Source of the DNA: an uncultured Dysgonomonas sp.
Lineage (GTDB): Bacteria > Bacteroidota > Bacteroidia > Bacteroidales > Dysgonomonadaceae
DNA length: 64,000 nt
Assembly: GCA_937995835.1 (NCBI GenBank)
Contig: CALKIV010000082.1
Location: forward strand, 55,944 to 119,943
Direction of reading: 5' to 3'
Under the pieces are notes generated by a model. That model ran no database searches and was not told the origin of the DNA. It saw only the letters and a list, made by a program, of their open reading frames with translations. This document shows, in pieces, positions 9,523-18,450 of this stretch (positions are counted from its first letter, which is position 1; every line of letters begins with the position of its first letter). The position numbers and the translations under genes are program-made.

Positions 9523-11991
9523 TTAGAATCCTAATAATGTACCAACTTGGAATACGATGAAGGAAATTACCCACGCCAGACCAGTAGTGTATAAGACACT
9601 GAAAAGTCCCCATTTCCAAGTTCCTGTTTCTTCCTTGATAGCAGCTACAGTGGCAACACAAGGAAAATAGATCAAGACAAAGAGTAATAGACTGATCACA
9701 GCCAGAGGAGTGAATACTTGTGTGCCATCTAAATAGGTTTCCTCAGGGAGACGATCTCGCAGAGAGTCTTCACTGTCTCCATCACCAGTGTATAGAACTC
9801 CTAATGTGCTGATCACTATCTCTTTTGCAGCTAGGCCGGAAAGAAGACTGACACCAATCTTCCAGTCAAAGCCTAGAGGTTTAACAGCGGGCTCTATTGC
9901 TTTACCAATAATGCCGATATAAGAGTTTTCTTGATGTTCAGTATTCCAGTGATGTTGTATATCTTCTATTTGCACAGCTTTCACTTCTTCGTCCACATCA
10001 AGCGCCTCAACTTGTGCTATCTGCTCCTCAAATTTCTCATTGATTAATTCATTTTGAGGGAAATAACCTAAGAACCAAATGACGATAGAAGCAATGAGAA
10101 TGATACCTCCCATTTTCTTTAGATACAATCTAGCCTTATCCCACATATGGATAAATACTGCTTTCAAACTTGGCATTCTATAAGGAGGCAACTCCATGAC
10201 GAATGGCGTATCTTGCCCCTTGAACATAAACTTCTTGAATATGAGAGCAGAACCCACTGCTAGCAGGATGCCAAACAAATAGAGTCCGAAGAGCACTAAA
10301 GGTGCATAAGTCTTAAAGAAGATACCAGCAAAAAGTAGATAGACCGGTAGGCGTGCAGTACATGACATGAAAGGATTGATCAAAATTGTAATCATCCTAC
10401 TGTTCTTACATTCAATGGTTCTAGAAGCCAAAATAGCTGGGACATTACAACCAAATCCCATAATCAGAGGAATAAAGGATTTTCCATGCAATCCCATTTT
10501 ATGCATCACCTTATCCATAATGAAGGCAGCCCGAGCCATGTAACCCGTATCTTCCATAAAAGATATGAATGCATAGAGGATCACTATATTGGGTAAGAAG
10601 ACTATCACTTCTCCCACACCACCAATAATCCCTTCGGCAAGCAAGTCTTTGAACATGCCATCAGGCATATAGGTTTTAATGACTCCTCCCAACCATTCTA
10701 CACCCGATTCTATCCACCCCATTGGATATTCTCCAATGATGAAGGTACACCAGAACATGAAGAACATGAAGAAGAAGAAGAAAGGGAATCCCCAAATTTT
10801 ATGAGTCACAATAGAGTCAAGTACACGTGTGAAATCAGATTCAAATCTTTTGTCATCGAAGGTTTCTCGTAATGCTCCAGCGATAAAGCCATAGCGAGCA
10901 TTGGTCAAGACAGACTCAGAGTCCTCTTTCAATCTATTCTCTATTAGCTTGATTTCCTGATCTCTTATTCTCATAATCTCTTCACTGTTGGGCAATGAAG
11001 AAACGTATTGTTCTATGTCAGAGTCTTTTTCAAGAAGTTTTACCGAAAGATAGCGAGAAGGGAATAAAAGCTTTATCTCTTTTTGCTTCTCGATCTGAAT
11101 ATTTAACTTGCTAATGGCATTTTCCATTACATTGCCATAGTAAATATTCACTTTCTTATTGACATCGGAAGTTCCCTCATAGAGCTGAATAATGGTTTCG
11201 AAAAGCTCATCTATACCTTCTCCTGTTTTGCTTACAGTAGGAACCATCGGTATACCTAGCATCCTCGAAAGATGTTTGTAATCTAAATTGCCTCCACTAG
11301 CCAATAGCTCATCATACATATTCAACGCCATCACTGTTGGCGTCTTCATGTCTATAAGCTCTGTAGTAAGGTATAAATTTCTTTCGAGGTTAGATGCTGC
11401 AACTATATTTAACACTACGTCAGGTCTCTCATCTGCCAAATGTTTTCTGACGAAAAGTTCTTCAGGGGTATATGCTGAGATGGAGTAGGTTCCGGGTAAA
11501 TCAACTATTTTGAAAGTGTAACCTCCATGTTTGTAGATTCCTTCTTTGGAACCAACTGTTACTCCACCATAGTTTCCTACACGTTCGTGGGCACCCGAAA
11601 CATAATTGAAAAGAGTGGTTTTTCCGGAGTTGGGATTTCCCACCAAAGCCACATGAATGACTTTATCTCCTGCATGCTTCTTTTCGCATACTAAATCTTC
11701 ACCCTCTTGCTCCTCTAGGTTTGGAGACTCTGTTTGTGAAGAAATAATCTCTTCTTTAATACTTTTTCCTGGAGGAATTACTTCAATTAATGCGGCCTCG
11801 CTTCTTCTTAGTGAGACCTCATAATCCATAATCTTATATTTGATAGGATCTTTGAGTGGTGCATTCAAGATTGCTTTCACCGTTTTACCTTTTACGAATC
11901 CCATTTCCATGATTCGTTTTCTAAAGGCTCCACTACCATTCACTCTTATTATTACACCCGACTCGCCTGTTTTAATTTCTGATAACAACAT
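9523..11991 (-). CDS. feoB: Fused FeoA-FeoB ferrous iron transporter
   Basis: 822-residue inner-membrane Fe(II) importer. Residues 1-72 form an SH3-like FeoA domain (MLLSEIKTGESG, ending ALIEVI). A charged linker to about 110 leads to the cytosolic G domain: G1 GNPNSGKT at 118-125, G3 DLPG at 164-167, G4 NMYD at 224-227. The membrane part follows, with the two Gate motifs visible as GFGCNVPAI and the late segment ending in FPCVATVAA. The first membrane helix carries a run of Phe (encoded by TTC repeats). The FeoA-FeoB fusion is the usual form in Bacteroides. A near-consensus -7 element CATCTTTG lies at 12026-12019 on the minus strand, about 30 bp before the start. Fe(II) import fits an anaerobic lifestyle. 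Confidence 0.96.
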   Translation of the reverse strand: MLLSEIKTGESGVIIRVNGSGAFRKRIMEMGFVKGKTVKAILNAPLKDPIKYKIMDYEVSLRRSEAALIEVIPPGKSIKEEIISSQTESPNLEEQEGEDLVCEKKHAGDKVIHVALVGNPNSGKTTLFNYVSGAHERVGNYGGVTVGSKEGIYKHGGYTFKIVDLPGTYSISAYTPEELFVRKHLADERPDVVLNIVAASNLERNLYLTTELIDMKTPTVMALNMYDELLASGGNLDYKHLSRMLGIPMVPTVSKTGEGIDELFETIIQLYEGTSDVNKKVNIYYGNVMENAISKLNIQIEKQKEIKLLFPSRYLSVKLLEKDSDIEQYVSSLPNSEEIMRIRDQEIKLIENRLKEDSESVLTNARYGFIAGALRETFDDKRFESDFTRVLDSIVTHKIWGFPFFFFFMFFMFWCTFIIGEYPMGWIESGVEWLGGVIKTYMPDGMFKDLLAEGIIGGVGEVIVFLPNIVILYAFISFMEDTGYMARAAFIMDKVMHKMGLHGKSFIPLIMGFGCNVPAILASRTIECKNSRMITILINPFMSCTARLPVYLLFAGIFFKTYAPLVLFGLYLFGILLAVGSALIFKKFMFKGQDTPFVMELPPYRMPSLKAVFIHMWDKARLYLKKMGGIILIASIVIWFLGYFPQNELINEKFEEQIAQVEALDVDEEVKAVQIEDIQHHWNTEHQENSYIGIIGKAIEPAVKPLGFDWKIGVSLLSGLAAKEIVISTLGVLYTGDGDSEDSLRDRLPEETYLDGTQVFTPLAVISLLLFVLIYFPCVATVAAIKEETGTWKWGLFSVLYTTGLAWVISFIVFQVGTLLGF

Positions 11992-12168
11992 TGCAATTAG
12001 TATGTTTCTTTGAGATCACAAAGATGCACCCTTTTTTGCTAAAGAAGAAGAAAAAAACAGTCTTTTATTTAGAATCAATATAAAGAAGAAAGAATATTAA
12101 GAACTTTAAACAAATCGAAATAGTAAAACCATATGAGTACTCTAGGTATACATTTTCATGGAAATCAC

Positions 12169-12176
12169 TATCTTTG
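12169..12176 (+). promoter_or_regulatory. Candidate -7 box for mutS2
   Basis: TATCTTTG matches the Bacteroidetes -7 consensus TAnnTTTG; no good TTG is seen at -33. It lies downstream of the first possible ATG (12158), which would put that ATG outside the transcript and favours the GTG start at 12209. Confidence 0.55.
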
Positions 12177-12208
12177 TGCCAAATTTAATTGAAATAGAAA
12201 ATATTCAC

Positions 12209-14671
12209 GTGATATATCCTAATAGTTTTGAGTCTAAAATAGGATTCAGCAAAATAAGAGAAATATTAAGCAGTAATTGTCTGAGCACCTTAGGGGAGGA
12301 AAAAGTAGAGCAATTACAATTCTCTAGCGTCTATACTGAAATTAGCGATGCATTATATCAGACCGATGAGTTTATGCATATTCTTCAGGAAGATGTCGAT
12401 TTTCCTGTAAGTTACTTTATTGATGTTCGCCCTGCTTTGGCTAAAATCAGAATAGCTGGTACATGGATCGAGGAGTATACTTTGTTCGATCTTCGACGTT
12501 CGTTACAGACTATCCTTGATATTGTCGTTTTCTTTACGAAAGAAGACTATGAAAATACATTTTATCCACATCTGTATGAATTGGCAAAAGATATTGCAGT
12601 CTTTCCTAAACTGATCAAGGAAATTGATAATATCTTGGACAAATTTGGTCATATAAAAGATAATGCTTCGCCAGAACTTAATAAAATTCGCAAAGAGAAG
12701 TTACAAGTAGCAGGAAGTATTTCCAAAACGCTCAACTCTATTCTGCGTGCAGCCCAAAGTGAGGGGATTGTAGATCAGGATGTGAAGCCCTCTATGCGTG
12801 ATGGACGTTTGGTGATTCCAGTATCGCCCGCTCATAAAAGAAGAATAAAAGGGATTGTACATGATGAATCGGCAACAGGAAAAACCGTTTTCATTGAGCC
12901 TGCTCAGGTTGTAGAAGCGAATAACAGAGTACGAGAGTTGGAAAATGATGAACGAAGAGAAGTGATAAAGATTCTGACAGCTATCACTGATCTGATCAGA
13001 CCCCTGACCCCTGAAATTGCAAGTTCATACCATTTTTTGGGAGAGATAGACTTCATCCGTTCCAAGGCTGTTTTTGCCCTTGATGTAGAAGCTATAAAAC
13101 CGGCCATAGAAGATGAGCAAATCATCGATTGGGTGCAAGCTAAGCATCCGTTGCTACTTCTTTCCCATCGCAAGAGTAACAAAACTGTTATTCCTCTAGA
13201 TATAAGGCTGGATGAAGAAAATCGTATTCTCATCATTTCTGGACCAAATGCCGGAGGAAAATCTGTTTGTTTGAAGAGTGTTGGGCTTTTGCAATATATG
13301 GTTCAATGTGGTATACCTATCCCTTTGCTCGAAAACTCTAAAGTAGGAGTCTTCGACAGAATATTCATTGATATAGGTGACGAACAGTCTATTGAGGACG
13401 ATCTTAGCACATATAGCTCACATCTGACAAATATGAAGTTCTTTGTGCGAAACAGTACGGATAAGACTTTGATCCTGATCGATGAATTTGGAGGGGGCAC
13501 AGAACCACAGATTGGAGGAGCCATTGCCGAATCTTTACTGAAAAGATATAATGAGAAAAAAGCTTTTGGTGTGATCACCACTCACTATCAAAATTTGAAG
13601 CACTTTGCCAACGAAAATGATGGAGTGGTCAATGGTGCCATGCTTTATGATAGACATCTGATGCAACCTCTTTATGCCCTTTCTATCGGAAATCCGGGAA
13701 GTTCGTTCGCTATCGAAATTGCTCGAAAGATAGGTTTGCCGGAAGATGTGATAGAAGATGCTTCAGACCTAGTTGGAAGTGACTATGTCAATATGGATAA
13801 GTATTTGCAAGATATAGTTAGAGATAAACGATATTGGGAGACTAAGCGTCAGAATATCAGAAAGAAGGAGAAGCAGCTGGAAGATATTACCTCTTCTTAC
13901 GAGACAGATCTTCTTGCAGTAGAGAAAGAACGCAAAAAAATAATACGAGAGGCTAAAGATGAGGCAGAACGTATTGTCAATGAGGCGAATGCTCAGATAG
14001 AAAACACGATAAGAACCATTAGAGAATCGCAGGCTGAGAAAGAAAAGACAAAAGCTGTTCGCCAAGGATTAAGTAGCTTTAAAGAGTCTTTGAAAAATCA
14101 AGACTTTGCAGAGAATGATAAGATTGCTAAAAAAATAGAGAAACTTCAAACAAAGAAGAAAAAAGAAAAATCGAAAGAAAAAACGGCTCTAACTGAAGAG
14201 AAAAAAACGATAGAAGTTGGTGACAATGTGAAGGTCAAGGGACAGACATCCATCGGTGAGGTGATAGAAATTCAAAGGGAAAACGCTATTGTAGCTTTTG
14301 GAATGATCAAGACAACAACGAAGCTGAAAAGCTTGGAATATGTTAGTCGAAATCAGACTAAGCGAGAGGTAAAGACCAATGTGATCAACACTTCGTCTAA
14401 TGATGAAATGAGAGAAAAGAAACTCAACTTCAAACAAGATATCGATTTACGTGGTTTGCGTGGAGATGAAGCTCTTCAAGCTGTCATGTATTTTATAGAT
14501 GATGCCATATTAGTAGGTATGGGGCGTGTACGAATTCTACATGGCACAGGAACAGGTGCTCTTCGGTCTCTGATTCGTGATTATCTTCGTAGTGTGCCCA
14601 GTGTAAGACACTTTGCTGACGAACATGTACAATTCGGTGGAGCTGGCATCACGGTGGTTGATTTAGAATAA
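12209..14671 (+). CDS. mutS2: MutS2, endonuclease/ribosome-rescue family ATPase
   Basis: MutS2 protein: dimeric ABC-type ATPase with a C-terminal Smr nuclease domain. Family members suppress homologous recombination and, in Bacillus, act on collided ribosomes. Visible parts (numbered from an upstream ATG at 12158): coiled lever region, Walker A GPNAGGKS at about 362-369, Walker B LILIDEFGGG near 440, a long Lys/Glu-rich coiled coil (about 560-680), and the Smr domain from about 757 (DIDLRGLRG ... LHGTGTGALRS). The start is a choice: ATG at 12158 adds 17 residues (MEITIFVPNLIEIENIH) that do not look like the family, while GTG at 12209 gives the typical opening 'IYPNSFESKIGF', and a -7 promoter box lies between the two. 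Length about 820, normal for Bacteroidetes. Confidence 0.93.
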   Translation: MIYPNSFESKIGFSKIREILSSNCLSTLGEEKVEQLQFSSVYTEISDALYQTDEFMHILQEDVDFPVSYFIDVRPALAKIRIAGTWIEEYTLFDLRRSLQTILDIVVFFTKEDYENTFYPHLYELAKDIAVFPKLIKEIDNILDKFGHIKDNASPELNKIRKEKLQVAGSISKTLNSILRAAQSEGIVDQDVKPSMRDGRLVIPVSPAHKRRIKGIVHDESATGKTVFIEPAQVVEANNRVRELENDERREVIKILTAITDLIRPLTPEIASSYHFLGEIDFIRSKAVFALDVEAIKPAIEDEQIIDWVQAKHPLLLLSHRKSNKTVIPLDIRLDEENRILIISGPNAGGKSVCLKSVGLLQYMVQCGIPIPLLENSKVGVFDRIFIDIGDEQSIEDDLSTYSSHLTNMKFFVRNSTDKTLILIDEFGGGTEPQIGGAIAESLLKRYNEKKAFGVITTHYQNLKHFANENDGVVNGAMLYDRHLMQPLYALSIGNPGSSFAIEIARKIGLPEDVIEDASDLVGSDYVNMDKYLQDIVRDKRYWETKRQNIRKKEKQLEDITSSYETDLLAVEKERKKIIREAKDEAERIVNEANAQIENTIRTIRESQAEKEKTKAVRQGLSSFKESLKNQDFAENDKIAKKIEKLQTKKKKEKSKEKTALTEEKKTIEVGDNVKVKGQTSIGEVIEIQRENAIVAFGMIKTTTKLKSLEYVSRNQTKREVKTNVINTSSNDEMREKKLNFKQDIDLRGLRGDEALQAVMYFIDDAILVGMGRVRILHGTGTGALRSLIRDYLRSVPSVRHFADEHVQFGGAGITVVDLE

Positions 14672-14694
14672 GAGTATTTGTAATCATGCAATAT

Positions 14695-14727
14695 AAAAAG
14701 GGAATTAGTTTGACTAATTCCCTTTTT
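14695..14727. terminator. Bidirectional intrinsic terminator, mutS2 / mutB
   Basis: A 15-bp perfect stem AAAAAGGGAATTAGT / ACTAATTCCCTTTTT with a 3-nt loop, between convergent mutS2 and mutB. Confidence 0.93.
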
Positions 14728-14752
14728 TACATTTATATATAGTTCTTAAATC

Positions 14753-16900
14753 TTATTCGTCTAGTAAGATTTCCATCATTTGCACAGCTGCTTTAGTCAC
14801 TGAAGTACCAGGACCAAAGATTGCAGCTACACCAGCTTTGTACAAGAAATCGTAGTCTTGAGCTGGGATAACACCACCTGCAATAACGATGATGTCTTCA
14901 CGTCCTAGTTTTTTCAACTCTTCAATCACTTGAGGAACTAATGTTTTGTGTCCTGCAGCAAGAGAAGAAACTCCTAATACGTTAACGTCGTTTTCCACAG
15001 CCTGACGAGCAGCTTCTTCCGGAGTTTGGAACAATGGTCCCATATCCACGTCGAATCCACAGTCAGCATATCCTGTTGCAACAACTTTAGCACCACGGTC
15101 GTGACCGTCTTGTCCCATTTTTGCAATCATGATACGAGGTTGACGACCTTCTTTCTTCGCAAATTTGTCTACTAACTCGGTAGCCTTCAAGAATACCGGG
15201 TCTTTTTTAGTTTCTGATGAGTACACGCCTGATATAGTTCTAATTATAGCTTTATAACGACCTACTACTTCTTCACAAGCATCAGAGATTTCTCCTAGTG
15301 TAGCACGTAAGCGAGCTGCCTCAACTGCAAGTTCAAGTAAGTTTCCTTGTTTTGTTTTCACACATTCTGTGATAGCAGCCAATGCCTTTTTCACAGCAGC
15401 TTCGTCACGATTAGATCTCAATTCTTTCAAGCGTTCAACTTGTTGACGACGTACTTCTGTATTGTCTACGTCAAGAATATCAATCGGATCTTCTTTGTCT
15501 AGAACATATTTGTTAACACCAATAATGGTTTGTTTGCCTGAGTCAATTCTGGCTTGAGTACGAGCAGCAGCTTCTTCAATACGCATTTTAGGAAGTCCTG
15601 TTTCAATAGCTTTTGCCATTCCTCCAAGTTCTTGAACTTCTTGGATGTGTGCCCATGCTTTTTCTACTAGTTCTTGTGTAAGCGACTCAATGTAATAAGA
15701 TCCTCCCCAAGGGTCTACTTGACGGCAGATTTGGGTTTCTTGTTGGATATATATTTGAGTGTTACGAGCGATACGTGCAGAGAAGTCAGTAGGAAGTGCA
15801 ATAGCCTCATCCAGTGCATTGGTGTGCAATGATTGAGTGTGTCCTAGTGCAGCAGCCATTGCTTCGATACATGTACGACCTACGTTGTTGAATGGGTCTT
15901 GTTCAGTAAGCGACCATCCTGATGTTTGCGAGTGAGTACGAAGAGCCAAAGATTTTGGGTTTTTTGCTCCGAAACCTTTCACAATCTTAGCCCACAACAA
16001 ACGTCCAGCTCTCATCTTAGCTATTTCCATGAAGTGATTCATACCAATAGCCCAGAAGAAAGATAGACGAGGTGCAAATTTATCAACGTCGATACCTGCA
16101 TTTACCCCAGCTTTTAGATATTCAATACCGTCAGCCAAAGTATAAGCCAACTCGATGTCGGCAGTAGCTCCAGCTTCTTGCATGTGGTATCCTGAAATAG
16201 AGATAGAGTTAAATTTAGGCATCTTTTGAGAAGTAAATTCAAAGATGTCGGCAATGATCTTCATTGAGAATTCTGGTGGATAGATATATGTATTACGCAC
16301 CATGAATTCTTTAAGAATGTCATTTTGGATTGTACCAGCCATTTGTTCTAGCTTAGCACCTTGCTCCAAACCAGCATTGATGTAGAAAGCCATGATAGGA
16401 AGTACAGCTCCATTCATCGTCATCGACACTGACATCTCATTCAATGGAATACCATCGAAAAGAACTTTCATGTCTTCAACAGAACAGATAGATACCCCAG
16501 CCTTACCAACGTCACCAACCACACGAGGGTGGTCAGCGTCATATCCACGGTGAGTAGGAAGGTCAAAAGCTACAGAAAGTCCTTTTTGTCCCGAAGCTAA
16601 GTTTCTACGATAGAAAGCATTAGATTCGGCAGCAGTAGAGAACCCTGCATACTGACGGATGGTCCAAGGACGCATCACATACATTGTAGAATATGGTCCA
16701 CGCAAGAATGGAGGTTGTCCTGCTCCATAGCCTAGGTGTTCCATCCCCTCTAGGTCTTCTTTCGTATATACAGATTTTACAGGAATCAACTCAGGTGTCA
16801 TCCAATCTGCTTCAATACCATGATCAGCAGCCCATTTAGTAGCATCCATTGGAGCGAATGCAGAGCTGTTGATGTCAATGTTTCTGAAATTAGGTTTCAT
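14753..16900 (-). CDS. mutB: Methylmalonyl-CoA mutase, large (catalytic) subunit
   Basis: 715 residues. Catalyses the adenosylcobalamin-dependent interconversion of succinyl-CoA and (R)-methylmalonyl-CoA, the step linking the TCA branch to propionate formation. The N-terminal TIM barrel shows the substrate-binding residues of the family: RPWTIRQYAGF (Tyr84, matching Tyr89 of the Propionibacterium enzyme) and SGYHMQEAGA (His239, matching His244). The C-terminal B12 domain has the base-off motif DxHxxG as DGHDRG at 598-603, so this is the active subunit. It is the last gene of a minus-strand operon beginning with mutA; unusually, two membrane-protein genes lie between the subunit genes. A bidirectional terminator follows its stop. 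Usual length for the family. Confidence 0.97.
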   Translation of the reverse strand: MKPNFRNIDINSSAFAPMDATKWAADHGIEADWMTPELIPVKSVYTKEDLEGMEHLGYGAGQPPFLRGPYSTMYVMRPWTIRQYAGFSTAAESNAFYRRNLASGQKGLSVAFDLPTHRGYDADHPRVVGDVGKAGVSICSVEDMKVLFDGIPLNEMSVSMTMNGAVLPIMAFYINAGLEQGAKLEQMAGTIQNDILKEFMVRNTYIYPPEFSMKIIADIFEFTSQKMPKFNSISISGYHMQEAGATADIELAYTLADGIEYLKAGVNAGIDVDKFAPRLSFFWAIGMNHFMEIAKMRAGRLLWAKIVKGFGAKNPKSLALRTHSQTSGWSLTEQDPFNNVGRTCIEAMAAALGHTQSLHTNALDEAIALPTDFSARIARNTQIYIQQETQICRQVDPWGGSYYIESLTQELVEKAWAHIQEVQELGGMAKAIETGLPKMRIEEAAARTQARIDSGKQTIIGVNKYVLDKEDPIDILDVDNTEVRRQQVERLKELRSNRDEAAVKKALAAITECVKTKQGNLLELAVEAARLRATLGEISDACEEVVGRYKAIIRTISGVYSSETKKDPVFLKATELVDKFAKKEGRQPRIMIAKMGQDGHDRGAKVVATGYADCGFDVDMGPLFQTPEEAARQAVENDVNVLGVSSLAAGHKTLVPQVIEELKKLGREDIIVIAGGVIPAQDYDFLYKAGVAAIFGPGTSVTKAAVQMMEILLDE

Positions 16901-16920
16901 ATTTTTGTATTATTGTTTAT

Positions 16921-17538
16921 TTACATTATTGGAAATAAGATAAAGACTGCGACATCCCATATAGCATGAGAAATCACTACGGTCGTTAGGTTTCTGTTTA
17001 GCGTATACATGAGTCCCCAAAAGACACCACACACCAAGGCTGCCATCAAGAGCATGAAATTAAATGCCCAGATATGCACTAGCGCATAGATGAGTGTTGC
17101 AACGATCAGAGCTCCCCATTTGCCAAGCTTCGTATCTTCCAGTTTTCTTTGAACATAGCCTCGCCAAAATATTTCCTCGGCAGGACCTATCCAGAATAAA
17201 AGAGCTAAAGCAAGGTAGATAGGATTTTCACCATCTTTCATCGAATACACACTATCCACTTGGGGACGTGCAAAGTCGAATAAAAGATTTGAAATCTCAT
17301 TGCCAAAATAGAAAACACCCCAAAGGGCTGCTGCCGATCCTACTCCAAGGGCTATGTCTTTCAGATCAAAAGAGATCGTCGTTTTCCAGTCCTTGCCAAA
17401 TAGTAGGCTGAGTCCTGTCAATGTTCCAGCTGCTGCCATCATCACATACCAGAAATTGATATGAGGTGCAGTCCATGGCGAAAACATGATGAACCAAAAC
17501 ACAGCGGCCACAGTTATGGCTATTCCCATTTTTTTCAT
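16921..17538 (-). CDS. CPBP family intramembrane glutamic protease
   Basis: 205-residue polytopic membrane protein. It carries the three CPBP/ABI motifs: EEIFWR (EExxxR) at 121-126, YALVH at 151-155, and HAIWD at 191-195. These correspond to the catalytic Glu and His residues of Rce1-type CAAX proteases. About five to six hydrophobic segments are visible. Bacterial members process or protect peptides or act in immunity to self-made bacteriocins; the substrate here is unknown. Its start overlaps the stop of the upstream prenyltransferase gene by 4 bp (ATGA), and mutB begins 20 bp downstream, so it is translated as part of the mut operon. Pairing with a prenyltransferase may be meaningful because Rce1 relatives act on prenylated substrates, but that is only inference. 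Confidence 0.9.
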   Translation of the reverse strand: MKKMGIAITVAAVFWFIMFSPWTAPHINFWYVMMAAAGTLTGLSLLFGKDWKTTISFDLKDIALGVGSAAALWGVFYFGNEISNLLFDFARPQVDSVYSMKDGENPIYLALALLFWIGPAEEIFWRGYVQRKLEDTKLGKWGALIVATLIYALVHIWAFNFMLLMAALVCGVFWGLMYTLNRNLTTVVISHAIWDVAVFILFPIM

Positions 17539-18428
17539 ATCACACTTGATATAATAGCTGACGACATCAGTAGGCTGAATATCGTCTGCAATTTGGCTGT
17601 CGCTAAATCGAGATTACTAATTGTGTTCATATCTTCACCTACGGCTTCGTGCATCGACTTGCAATTTTGATATGCAATAGGAAATGTGAGAAGCGTAGCG
17701 AGAGTTGCTAGTGGAAGTATGTTAAATATTACCATAACAATCACAGAAAGATATGACAGACCTGTCAAAAAGTAGTAATGGTAGACAGATGCTTTTGTTC
17801 CTAGTAGCATAGCAAATGTTTTGATTTCAGCATATCTATCACTGCGTTGGTCACGCGTGTTGTTTGCATGTAAAACATTTACTGTAATAAAGGTCATTGG
17901 AAGTGAGACTAAGAATAAATTCCAGTCTATTGAGCCTATCATTACATATCCAGTACCAAGCATGATGGTTGGTCCATAGATGATAAAGATAAGAAAGTCG
18001 CCCAATGCTCTATATTTAAAAAAGGAATAGAAAACAGCTCCTATTGTACCAATTACACCAATCCATAAAAGTTCTTTTCCTGTTTGTGAGACTAGATATA
18101 AGCCTAGTAATATACCCACAGCTATCAATGATGAGCCATAGAGCAATATTTGTTTAGCAGTAAATAGTCCACCAGTAAGGCTGTCTGTTCCTCCTTGTTT
18201 GTCTATTTGGTCAACTCCTTTTTTGAAGTCATTCAAATCGCTCAGCAAGTTTCCACCTGCATGAAAGATGATGGCTCCAACGATAGCTAACACGCCCAAT
18301 TGCCAATTGTATGTGGCATGAGTATGGATGCTATACATAAATGCAACAAATGCAGGGAGAGCTGACACAGAGAAAGACCAAGGACGAATTACCAATAGCC
18401 AATTCATTATGGATGGTTTCTTTTTCAT
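17535..18428 (-). CDS. menA: UbiA-family prenyltransferase, MenA-like
   Basis: 297-residue membrane protein with eight to nine hydrophobic helices. The two Asp-rich motifs of the UbiA superfamily are seen: NLLSDLND at 60-67 and NNTRDQRSD at about 189-197. The latter and the GDFLIFIIYGP segment resemble 1,4-dihydroxy-2-naphthoate polyprenyltransferase (MenA), which attaches the isoprenoid tail in menaquinone synthesis. Menaquinone is needed for fumarate reduction, the step that feeds succinate to methylmalonyl-CoA mutase, so its place next to mutA makes physiological sense, though the link is inferred. Spacing to mutA is 22 bp and it overlaps the next gene by 4 bp. The symbol is a likely, not proven, assignment; another aromatic prenyltransferase is possible. 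Confidence 0.8.
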   Translation of the reverse strand: MKKKPSIMNWLLVIRPWSFSVSALPAFVAFMYSIHTHATYNWQLGVLAIVGAIIFHAGGNLLSDLNDFKKGVDQIDKQGGTDSLTGGLFTAKQILLYGSSLIAVGILLGLYLVSQTGKELLWIGVIGTIGAVFYSFFKYRALGDFLIFIIYGPTIMLGTGYVMIGSIDWNLFLVSLPMTFITVNVLHANNTRDQRSDRYAEIKTFAMLLGTKASVYHYYFLTGLSYLSVIVMVIFNILPLATLATLLTFPIAYQNCKSMHEAVGEDMNTISNLDLATAKLQTIFSLLMSSAIISSVI

Positions 18429-18450
18429 TTATCTTACTTCTGAAATATTT

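Noticed and set aside
10765..10800. GAA/TTC triplet repeat inside feoB
   Set aside because: Encodes a run of Phe in a membrane helix; triplet changes keep the frame, so a switch is unlikely.
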